A stretch of 47,379 nucleotides of DNA from Spirogloea muscicola (taxonomy: Eukaryota > Streptophyta > Zygnematophyceae > Spirogloeales > Spirogloeaceae): contig WELB01000051.1 in the NCBI GenBank assembly GCA_009602725.1, positions 721,507 to 768,885 on the forward strand, in the 5' to 3' direction. The notes beneath the pieces were generated by a model. That model saw only the letters and a list, made by a program, of their open reading frames with translations. It did not search any database and was not told the origin of the DNA. Positions 25,501-34,925 of the stretch are shown here, piece by piece (the first letter of the stretch is position 1; each line of letters begins with the position of its first letter). Both the position numbers and the translations under genes were made by a program.

Positions 25501-27280
25501 ATGGGGACAAGTTTGAGCACCTGCTGACACTCGAGGGGCACCATGCTGAGGTCTGGGGCCTGACTATAAGCAGCCACGGTGACTTTTTCGTGTCCACCTC
25601 CCATGATCGCTCCATCCGCCGCTGGGACCGCACTGAAGAGCCATTCTTTGTTGAGGTACTGTATACACTCATCTGGCCTTGCCATGATGATATGACACTG
25701 CATTTGGGTTATATCTATGCGCTTGCTGCCATTTTCTGATGGAGGAAGCTCCTCGCTGTGTGCAGGAAGAGAGGGAGAAGAGGCTCGAGTCCATGTTTGA
25801 GGAGACTTTGGAGAGCGAGCCTCTGGCAGCTGAGCAGCAGGAGGCGCCTGGTGACAGTGCTGTGGGGCCAGCAGGGAGGCAGACGCAGGACACTGTGACA
25901 GCAGCAGACAATATCATCGCTGCTCTAGATCTTGCCGATGCGGAGATGGAGCGAGTCTCCTTGCTCCAGGTTGGTATGCCAGTGCTTTGCTGTTTGTGAC
26001 ATTGCATGGATGGACATTGTGCAAGAGCATTGCCATTGACTGCAGGATGGACTTACAGCTACTCTTCTCAGACTGATGGGAGAAGGAGGTCATGCAGGCC
26101 CAGAAGAAGACTGCTCCGGAAAACGTACTGATGCTGGGACAATCTCCAACCCTGTACGTGCTCGGGGTGCTCTCCAAAGTGCGGACAAGCGACCTTGAGC
26201 AAGCTCTCATTGTAAGCCTTGAGCTTCCAGCTCCAGGGTCACTGCCTTTCTCAATCTGAGACTTCTCTACATTCTCCTATAGTTGCCATGGGACTTGCCA
26301 CAGATTGCGCTTGACTTGCACTTGACTTGAGCCAAGAGGAACCTGACTTTGTGAGGCTCGTTGCCTGTTTCCTTGAGCCCACACCGAATCCCTGTTTCTT
26401 GTTATTCTCAGATGCTGCCGTATAGTGATGTGCTCAAACTCCTGGGCTTCTTGGAGCAATGGCTCTCTGAGGGCAGTCAGGTAGCATGATATGGTCGCAC
26501 CACGTCTGCTTATGAAGGGGGGCATTGCTGCGCGGTTCAGTCAGCCATGCGAGAGTTGTGCAATGCGAGCAGCCATGGAAACAAACAGACAACCCACCCT
26601 GTCCTTGCTCCGCAGATTGAGCTGACGGTCAGGGTGGCCGTTTTGCTTCTACGGATGCACCACAACCAGCTGGTAGCGACACCCTCTGCTCGCGGGTCCC
26701 TCACATCCCTCCACGGTCATCTTCGCACCAGAGTGCAGGTATCGTGGAAGCAGGAGTGCATGTGAGCACGATCACAGAAGGAGATGCTCTTAGAAAGACG
26801 TACTGGGCCCAGACTGGCCCAGTGAAGGAGCGAGGAGGAGAGTGCTGTTGCAGTCTGTCAGCACAGCTGGTTGGGCTTGTCCTAATTCACTTCTATTCTG
26901 ATGCAGGACCTAAAGCATTGCATGGGTTTCAATCTGGCAGCCATGGCCCATTTGCAGGTAACCCAGGCAACCTACTCACTTTCAAATGACGTCTTCGTGA
27001 GTGTGCGCTCAGTAGCATATGTCAACATCAATCAGCCAGGTTCCACTTCAGAGTACCAGGAACTCTTGGAGTAGCTGGCTGACCAGCATGTGAATAATGA
27101 TCGTAATGTCTTCTGGAGGTTCTTGTGCAGCATGTGCTTGAGGTTCGATCTAGCGGCCCAGTTTCTGATGCTGCTGCCAAGGTGCTCGAGATTCGAGCGA
27201 AGCTAGCCAAGGGTCGAGAGAAGATTGTTGCAGAGAAGATGCCAGAGCATCGGACGAAGAGGAAGAGGCGGACACCTTGA
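22550..27280 (+). CDS. UTP12: U3 snoRNP/SSU-processome WD40 protein UTP12 (WDR3)
   Basis: Nucleolar WD40 tandem-propeller protein needed for 18S pre-rRNA processing. Exons: 22550-22736 (holds the N gap), 22847-23460, 23577-23772, 23912-24022, 24235-24369, 24489-24734, 24827-25012, 25133-25314, 25424-25655, 25766-25969, 26086-26211, 26412-26480, 26616-26738, 26907-26957, 27131-27280. The start MVKAYLRY is the family signature. Many WD repeats are clear ([85 protein letters not shown]), followed by the UTP12 C-terminal helical domain ([17 protein letters not shown]) and a basic tail RTKRKRRTP. Three introns use apparent GC donors, after 22736, 23460 and 25314. Up to about 50 residues are lost in the gap. 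Confidence 0.95.
22610..22669. other. Assembly gap in UTP12 first exon
   Basis: Sixty Ns directly after the codons for [20 protein letters not shown]-type N-terminus. Family proteins have roughly 50 residues between this point and the next recognisable segment (SVTSLARAP). The true missing length is therefore probably longer than 60 bp, or an intron is hidden. Confidence 0.8.
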
Positions 27281-27429
27281 TGTCCTCATTGCTAGAAGTC
27301 GGCAGTGCTTAGTGATGTTAAACCATTTAGGCCTTCACCAGGCCTACTGTGGGCCTTATGGAGTTGCCTGCTGAGGTCGTCATTTGTTACGATTCGTGCA
27401 ATATATATCAAGAATTGGCGCAGCTCCTC

Positions 27430-30224
27430 TCACAAAGTTGTCACATTCCAAAAGCTCATCACACTGTCCTTGACCTCCTTCAGCACAGAGTCAATTGCTG
27501 GCTTTGCGGAGGTCAGCAGAAGCCCTCTGTAAGTGAGCTTGCGCCAAAGAGAGAGCAGTTCGTAGTGATTGCGCTGGTAAGAGGGAGCAATGAGCTCCAG
27601 GACGATCGTCCTGGGCCGGGCATGGAGCAGGTGAGTGAGGCCCGCGCCATGGGCGGAGACGATGACATCAGCTGCAGTCACAGCATCCAGCTGCTCGTGC
27701 ATGCTCATGTGAGCAAAGAGGCCATTGATAATGTACACCCTCCTACGCGGCCCAGCTACTGGTTTTGTCTGCTGGTGCCTCGTCAGCTTCTCCTCCTCCT
27801 CCAAGTCCCTGCAGATATCTCCAATTTGTCAACAGCCAAGAGGGGTCTGTATGCCATAATGGCCTGTTGCCAAAGTTAATAACTGTTTCATGAACACTGT
27901 AATACAAGAACGACGATTTGATATAAGTGTCAACCTGGCAAGGAGGCCAGCAATGCTTAGCTCACAGGCGCAGGACTTGCTTGCAGACCTGTGGTCCTGG
28001 CGTCCGGACACTTGCAATGACCAGCGCTGCAAGGCCTCTACAAGCTCAGCTTCATTTTCCAGGCGCACTTCTAAGTTGCCGGTCTGCCGCGGGTGCGCCA
28101 AATATACCTCCCGCCTTATCCACAGCACCCGCACATCTGAAACATGCAGGGCTCTTGTCAACCTCAGCAACATGCCAGCCATCTCACGACCAAAGTGCTG
28201 CTCAAAGCTGTCAAGAACGGCATGTAGCAGACACTGGACCAAACCATTACCTGTGCGCTCATCTGGACCCCCTTGATCTTCCTCTTCGTCACTATAGAGT
28301 GAGGACAGTGACATCCAGCATCACGTCAGGGAGTTTGGTATTCATGCGCAGAATGGCAGCTCCTAAAACGCACAATCAAGATAACATGCCACACTGCAGC
28401 CCTGGTCACAGTCCTGACTTGCGGCTGGACAGCTGCCATGCCCATTTCGAGATACCGAGGCCGATGCTTCTGTTGCTGGTAAGAAAGGTCTCTCACCACC
28501 ACTTGGTCCCAGGCTGCATGCCGAGCCCAAAGCTCTTGACGACGAACTCGCCGTACTCCCTGACCTTCGCGGTGGTGCCCTGCGAATCGAGACTCGGATG
28601 GCTCGAGCCAGTGCAAGCACGGTCGCCCTGCACAAAGGCGTGTGTGACGCCAATGTCGTAGCCAAGCGGGGCGAATATGGCGTGGTCAAGGCAAATGGGC
28701 CCTTCCACGTGCTTCACATACACGGGCGCCTGGAAAAGTGCCGACCAACCCCCGTCCAGGGTGGCCTGCTGGAGACAAAGTGCCAGGAACAGATCGATAT
28801 GCAGCTGTCATTGTCAAAAACTTGACAGTAAGCAGAGACTGAACTGCTGCAAACAAGAGTGGAACCTCCATATGCAAGCTACTGGCCCTATTTGCCGCAC
28901 TCAAGCTGAAGCTGGAGCAAGAAAGACAATGGCAAAATCAGACTTGAGAGGGCAGCTGTCTACGACAGAGAACAGGCAAGGCAGCAATGGCGCATGCACA
29001 CCTGAGAGTGACCATCAATGAAGAGGATCCGCGGCGGGTGCCCGAGCTCCAGAGCCTTGGCGGCCGTGTAGACGCTGTACCAGTCCGTCATGGTGTGGAA
29101 GAGGTTGGCATACTCGTACCGCGTAACGATGATGGTTGGCTCCGCGATTGTCTGCAAGCGCATCACAAGCGCTGCAATGCAGACGGACCACTGACCTGGA
29201 TACAGAGCTTCAAGGTTTCAAATGTGAAGCTTCAGGAGAGTTGACACCCAGGGTCCTGTTCGCGCCTAGATACCTGTGGGATGTAAGGCAAGGGTGGCAA
29301 CAAAGGACTCTGGTTTGCGGGCACGTACCACATTGCAATCGCGCGAGTGCACCGCCTGGACGACTTGGAGCATGCTGGTGATGGGGTGCAGCGTGGCAGT
29401 CCGTGAGGGGACAAGGCCCTCAGCCGTCCCTGTGGCGACTGGCTGGAAGGAAACAGCTGCTTCGCCGAGCTCGACCTCAAACGCCCCGGGGGCGTACCGT
29501 GGGAGCTCCTCCTCCTCCCCGCGGCCCATGACGTCCTCGACGGCCTCTCCGCCACGTGACAGCGAGATTCTGGAGACGTGCCAGAAATCCCGCAAGCACA
29601 GTGCATTGCTCGCTGTGTGATCCTCGCCAAGGAGCACACATAGGCTGTCTTCTAACGCTGCCCCTGAACAAGAGCTCGCAGCACTGTGCTGACGTCAGAG
29701 CACCACCCATCGTGCTGGAGCTCCGCTGCTGATGGCTCTGACCTGCTGGGGTGCACCGCCATGCGCGCCGCTTCGCAGAGGGACGTCTGCAGCTGGCTGT
29801 TCTGGTGGCAGCGCAGCCAGCCACTGCCGAGCGCCGCTGCGGCGCAGGGGAGGGACAACGGGCAGCACCAGAGCCGCTCAGACTTGGCAGTGGAAATTGG
29901 TGAAAACGACAGACTTAGGACTTAGGATCTGTTCCTTGTGGTCACCGGTTCAAGTCCGATGGTGAGCAACTCGCTTGCTGCAATGGGTGAACACGGCAGA
30001 CTCAGGAAGAGCAATCGGACGACCGCCGCAGTGGCAGCCGCGGCCGGCAAGGCCGTGGGCCGGCGTCGGGAGCGTGCCTGGGCCATCCGGCGGCCGGCCC
30101 AGCACCGTGTTGGACTGCGTGAAGCCGTTCCCGAAGATGCGCTCGCATCTCGAGAGCTCCTCGCCGGCGCCGTGCCGCCAGCGGCCGCCGCACTGCAGGC
30201 GGGGCCACTTCTTGACCGCTCCTG
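27430..30224 (-). CDS. XYLT: Beta-1,2-xylosyltransferase (GT61), 5' exon unresolved
   Basis: Golgi enzyme that adds core beta-1,2-xylose to plant N-glycans. Minus-strand exons: 30024-30224, 29743-29836, 29329-29569, 29002-29151, 28497-28729, 27989-28291, 27430-27808. All phases agree. Matches along the family are CERIFGNGFTQSN, WLRCHQNSQLQTSLCEA, RISLSRGGEAVEDVMG, EEEELPRYAPGAFEV, EPTIIVTRYEYANLFHTMT, DWYS, FIDGHSQ, DHAIFAPLGYD, LWIRREVYLAHPRQTG, NGLFAHMSM, VIVSAHGAGLTH (GT61 signature) and ELIAPSYQRNHYELLSLW. The first exon with the type II membrane anchor should lie between about 30324 and 30579. A GC-rich frame with a short hydrophobic LVVLLVN stretch starts at an ATG at 30579, but an N at 30534 and stops in other frames prevent a firm model. 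The linker exon 27989-28291 is less conserved. Confidence 0.92.
29876..29968 (+). pseudogene. tRNA-Leu(UAG)-like sequence with duplicated anticodon loop
   Basis: Resembles a bacterial/organellar-type tRNA-Leu: D-arm GGAAATTGGTGAAAACGA, anticodon arm CAGA-CTTAGGA-TCTG, a long variable region, and T-arm ACCGG-TTCAAGT-CCGAT. The acceptor strands GCTCA and TGAGC can pair for five of seven positions. The seven-base anticodon loop CTTAGGA is present twice in tandem, and the spacing before the D-arm is too long. It lies on the opposite strand inside an intron of the xylosyltransferase gene. A weaker partial copy follows at 29978-30003. Probably a decayed organellar or SINE-derived tRNA; this identification is tentative. 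Confidence 0.4.
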
Positions 30225-30243
30225 CTGCCTCAGAATCGCCGTT

Positions 30244-30296
30244 GATGTAGGGTTAGGTTTTAGGGTTTCAGGGTTTGGGGATTCAGGGGTTTAGGT
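30244..30296 (+). repeat. Interstitial telomere-like TTTAGGG motifs
   Basis: Degenerate run of TTTAGGG/TTAGGGTTT units, for example GTAGGGTTAGGTTTTAGGG, in the presumed first intron of the xylosyltransferase gene. Not a true telomere: units are irregular and total about 50 bp. Confidence 0.6.
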
Positions 30297-30898
30297 TTGC
30301 CGCTGTCCACGGCACGCGCTCACCTGCCGCCTCCGAGCCGGCATCGCCGGCGGCCGCTCGCGACGACGCACTCCTGGCCCAGCCCACCGCCGCCGCCGGC
30401 CGCCGTCAGAGGTTGCCATCGGAGCAAGCCCGGGCCCAGCTCGCGCGGGGCAGCCGGGGAGCGCACCGGACGTAGGCGCCGCGCCGCGCGACGGCGTCGT
30501 ACACGCGCGCCGAGTTGACGAGCAGAACGACGAGGNGGGCGCGCGGCTGCCGGCCGCGGGGGCGGCCAGGCGCGGTCATGCGGCTGCCATGGCGGCCAGT
30601 CGGCGGGGGCGGGCCGGCGCGCCCTAAACCCCGAGCCTTGCCAAGCCTGACCTATATTTCGGGCTGGCTTCGACACAGCCCTCGCTCGCTTTGTTGGATG
30701 AGCTTACGTTCCGGCGCGTTTTTGCGCTGCATTCTTTGCACTTCATGCATTCTCTGCCTGAGCGATGTGTTGGCTTGAGTTTGGCCTCGCTTCAATTTGA
30801 TGCGCACCACGCGCCTTCTCTCCGGCGGCTAGTCTTTTCTGACTTGCGAGCTGGTCACAAGGAATCACTAAGCCACCGTGTGCACAACAAAGGAAAGA

Positions 30899-31078
30899 GA
30901 AGCGCGGCCAGATTGACTGGTGGCTGGGCGTTCCCTGGCTGATGTCTTAGTCCTAGTCGTTCGCACTCAGGCTCCCTCAGACCTTGTCCATTCCTTTGGG
31001 CTGGCCTTTCCCAGCCAACCAGTCAATCTGGCCGCGCTTCTTTTTCGCTGGGAAAGGGCAGCCCAAAGGAATGGACAA
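30899..31078. repeat. Family 1 repeat pair forming a hairpin
   Basis: Copy in minus orientation at 30899-30941, copy in plus orientation at 30983-31040, then an inverted hairpin end at 31047-31078. The 32-base arms 30983-31014 and 31047-31078 are almost perfect reverse complements (GTCCATTCCTTTGGGCTG against its complement), flanking a 32-bp core. The fold-back structure suggests a MITE-like element. Confidence 0.75.
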
Positions 31079-31119
31079 TAAAGTGGCTCTCCCAGACCCT
31101 CTTCTTCGACATTGAGTTT

Positions 31120-32720
31120 CCAGACGACCGTTCATACTTTTAAATGCTGCAAGTGACCAGGAGCTTGGTGCAGCACTGCAACAACAGGCCACCTCAGGCA
31201 GTGTGGGCACCATCGATTTCCTGTCCCGATCCCTAACAGCTCCAGCAAAACAACAATTTTGCTACAGAAAAAGAATGTCTAGCGGTGGTCCATGCTCTTC
31301 AACAGATTTATCCCTGCGTGCACGGCACCCATACTACCATTCATACTGATCACACGGCGCTGCAAGGACTCTTCAATCGGACTCAACCGCGAGGACGCAT
31401 CGCCCGCAGGGTTTGGTGTAGTCAACTTACCACTTCACCATTCACCACCGCCCTGGCTCCACAAAGCAAATAGGCCGATGCCTTGTTTGCCAAGGCACAT
31501 GGCGTCAGGATGTCGTGTACCGTGGAAAGCGCATGACATGGCATCGGCCTATTAGTTTGTGGAGCCAGGGGGGCGGTGAATGGTGAAGTGGTAAAGGTGA
31601 CTACGAGCAAATCCAGCGAGCGATGCGTTCTCGAGGTTCAGTCCGATTGAAGAGTCCTTGCAGTGCCGCGTGATCAGTGTAGATGGTAGTATGGGTGCCA
31701 TGCACAGTAGGGGTGAAGCTGTTGACGAGCATATGGACCACCACCAGACATTCTTTATCTGTAGCAATGTAGTTCTCCTCTGGAGCTGTCAGGAAGATAG
31801 ATAAGCAATGGTGCCCACACTGTCCGGGGCGTCCTGTTGTTGCAGTACTGATCCAAGCCCCTGGTCACTTGCATCAGTTTAAAGGATGAAAGGTCGTGTG
31901 AAATCTGGATGTTGACGAGACGTGGTTGTTGCAGGCCTTGTTGCGGTTGTCAGAAGGCCTCCTCACATTGCCTGAAGCACTGGAACTCACTGTCCTCTTG
32001 CGGAGACGTTTGCGTAGGAGCAGAGACGGAAGCAAAGTTGGGGATGAAGCGCTGTTGGAAGGGGCAGACTCCCACGGTTTCACAGTGCTTACATCGGTTG
32101 GTGTGGGGAAGTCCTTGATGACTTGAGCTTGGCCAGGGGTCTGGTCTCACCCCTTGGTTGTCGGCGATGTGGCCGAACACTTTGACCTGCCGTTGGGCAA
32201 AGTGGCACTTCGAAGCCTGTAGCCGGAGCCCTGCTTGTTCCAGGGGCGCTCGAACCGTGTCTACGTGTTGGAGATGGTCCTCTCCAGTGCGGGAGAAGAC
32301 GAGGATGTCGTCGAGGTACACCATTGCATAGATCGTCAGGTCGCCAAGGAGTTCATCATGTGCTGAAAAGTAGCTGGAACAATGGTGAGGCCAAAGGGCA
32401 CAGACTGAAGAGGGCCTTTTGGTGTGCGGACTGCTGTTCGGCAGCACAAATACAAGGAGAGATAGCATTTGCTCAAGGGACGCAGTGGAGTATCCCAGCT
32501 TCTACATTGCTCACGAGCACTTTTTCCATGGCGAGTTGGTGACAGAGAACCAGGCATAGCTTCTGAGGTTGTGCAACCGAGCAGGGATTGTTAGAAGCTT
32601 GGCACTTCTGAAACGTACAGGTGAGAGAATGGAGCAAGCAACATGCCGGGCTTGTGTAGGCTAGGTGGAAGTTCGATATGATGCCTTTGGAGGCCACCCA
32701 TGGGATTGGGGAGGGTGGAA
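31120..32720 (-). mobile_element. Degenerate Ty3-type retrotransposon with fold-back RNase H copies
   Basis: The minus strand from about 32720 down to 31530 encodes, with frameshifts and stops, the reverse transcriptase (FGLTIVPATFQHMMNSL, catalytic YLDDILVFSRTGEDHLQHV, then RFIPNFASVSAPTQT) followed by RNase H (VHGTHTTIYTDHTALQGLF). The plus strand at 31143-31510 carries a second, inverted RNase H copy (VHGTHTTIHTDHTALQGLFN). The two arms meet near 31525 at a short palindrome GCCGATGCC...GGCATCGGC. No integrase, gag or LTRs were seen, so the element is dead and fragmentary. Confidence 0.85.
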
Positions 32721-33786
32721 ATGACTGGGGCAGCACAATCTGGCAATGTCCAACAATCTGCCACTTGCCGAGCTACCAGATGTTCCCAGGATGGCTTGCA
32801 GTTGCCAAGTCTTTCAATCTGCGAGCTTGTTGAGAGTGCTATGATTGACTACACATACTGTCTACCAGTGCTAGCTCGGCGGCCCAAGCCAGCACATACC
32901 ATTTACACCTCACCAGCAGATGCAAGATGACTCAAGCAAGCTCCAAGAACCTCATAGCAGCAAGAAGATTGTTTGGCTGTACTGTGCAAGAGCGCAAGCC
33001 TTCTGAGCGAGCAAGCCTTCTGACTAGCTTGCTTGTATATCACGCTGCCTCCATACGTCCGTCAGCTGCCGTGTCGACCTGCGACAAGGCGACTTCACAA
33101 ATGAGGATCAGAGAATGGCAGTATAAGAGCACCTCGTGGCGTGGAATGAGAACCTTCACCCCATCCGGTGCGCTTTGTCGCCTGGACCACTATGGTCGGC
33201 TGGCAGTGCGCAGGCCGCCATCTCTGTGCCAGCTGGCCATTCACAGCCTGCAATGCGGCCTTCAGGGAGGAGGCGTGTGGTGAGGTAGGCTTGGGGCGCT
33301 CCTCTGCCTGGCAGCCAGCTGCCAGAGCAAGGTAGGAGCTCGAGGAGGGGGCGGGAGGAGGAGGCAAGGAGGCACTGCAGCGGTAGACGGCTCGGGCCAG
33401 AGCAAGTAACAGTAAGCTCAACCAAAGGGGGAGACCGCTTGTGAGAACGCCAGCCCTAAGAATCCGAAGGGGGGCCAGAGCGGCGGTGCCGGAAGTGCTG
33501 CGAGCTTGTACTTTTGAGGGGGTGGGGCGGTGAGGACATGGCCTGCCGACAGGGCAGGCGAAGCAGCGCGCACCGCTGGGCTCCTCGACGGACGAGCAAC
33601 CGCTTGTGGAAGTGGCCCACTTGCGTAGATGCGTGCTTCACATTCCTCGGCCGTCGCCATCTCCTATGGTCGATTCAGAAGGAGAAAGTACCAGAAGTGG
33701 GCGATGGCTGTGATGGAATCTGATTGGGCTGCCCTTTTTCGGGCTGGCTTCTCCCTTTTCATAGCCCAGGGGTGCCCATTAGAAGA

Positions 33787-33976
33787 TCAATCAATCTGGC
33801 CGCGCTTCTTTGACAGCATTTCCCCCAGTAGGAAGAAGAAGAAAGCGCGGCCAGATTGACTGGTGGCTGGGAAAGGCCAGCCCAAAGGAATGGACAAGGT
33901 CCCAATGGCAGGAGCTTCTTTCTTTCTTGAAGAAAGGGCTCGCCCATTGAGGATAGGGGCTGGACAATTGCTGGCC
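33787..33976. repeat. Family 1 fragments flanked by a family 2 copy
   Basis: 33787-33810 (plus, distal part only) and 33843-33899 (minus, complete) are family 1 copies facing each other across 32 bp. At 33938-33976 a family 2 start, GCTCGCCCATTGAGGATAGG, runs into GGGGCTGGACAATTGCTGG. The same pairing of families occurs in the 12-13 kb cluster. Confidence 0.7.
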
Positions 33977-34713
33977 CCTGCGAACTTTGTGCATTCTGTT
34001 CCTGGGCTGGCCAATTGCAGCCATCACACTCATACTCAAGTTTTCTCTCTACTGGAAAAAGTATGTATACCTCGTTCGTCTTCTCGCTTCCCTCCTATTT
34101 GTCGCCCCCTTGGCAAACGAAGAGAGAGCTCGCTCGTGTGTAGCCCCATGCCATGGCACAAGCTGTTGCCTGGATGGCGTGTTAGCTCGATTTGGCACCT
34201 GTTGGGCCGGGCGATTCGGCCTCCCTAGCGCATTCCATGCACCGCCGCCCCCTCCAGGTTCCCCCTTTTATTTCCCCCCTTTGGAGATGCTTCGTCTGAA
34301 GGGTCAGATCGGACGGGTGAGAGCGGGGGACACAACGGACGGCCCGGATGGGAGCCCGGCGGGCCCGGGCCGGCGCACGCGCGCGGGTACGAGCCGCCGC
34401 GGCGGAGCACGTGCGTGGGGCGATGAGCGCATCGGATACGAATCCGATGCGCGCCTGCCCGGGGGTGAGCTTTTGCGGCTGCCCGGGAGCGCCGGCGCGG
34501 GGGCGGGCAGCCACCGAAGGCTCCGCCCATCTGCCCGGATCCGGGCCTGATCGGATCCGGCGGGGCGGGGGCAGGGGACGATCCGCGGCTCGCAACGGCG
34601 CGGCCCATGTTGCGGGGACCCCCGGCGCGGCGGGGAACGAGCCGGAATGGGCGTCCCGACGGGGCCGGAGGGCGGGGACAGGGGCCGGGGGCGCCCGCGC
34701 GGCGCCCGCCTCC

Positions 34714-34809
34714 TTTTTTTTTTTTTTTTTTTNNNNNNNNNNNNNNNNNNNNNNNNNNNNNNNNNNNNNNNNNNNNNNNNNNNNNNNNNNNNNNNNNNNN
34801 NNNNNNNNN
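34714..34809. other. T homopolymer and assembly gap before the F-box gene
   Basis: Nineteen Ts (34714-34732) run directly into Ns (34733-34809). As at 11.8 kb, a homopolymer abuts the gap in very GC-rich DNA next to a gene start. An upstream exon or a longer N-terminus of the F-box protein could be hidden here. Confidence 0.75.
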
Positions 34810-34925
34810 CGCTGCGGCGCGGCGCGGCCGCCGCCTCGCCCCGGGCTGCCGGTGAGCCCGAGCGCGCACGGGCGAAGCGCCACCGAGCCTCTGCCGAGCA
34901 CCACAGCACGGCCGAGGTTGCCGGC

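Larger units (their letters stand above)
30580..34700. other. Repeat-rich intergenic region with retroelement relic
   Basis: About 4 kb between the xylosyltransferase and F-box genes. It holds family 1 repeats (30899-31078, 33787-33899), a family 2 repeat (33938-33976) and the Ty3-type relic (31120-32720). In 32721-33780 and 34000-34700 I see no gene, no conserved peptide and no obvious repeat. The last few hundred bases become strongly GC-rich, as expected for the F-box gene promoter. Confidence 0.6.

Noticed and set aside
31143-31510. Separate cellular RNase H-like gene on the plus strand
   Set aside because: The peptide is retrotransposon RNase H with stops, and it is an inverted copy of the neighbouring minus-strand relic.
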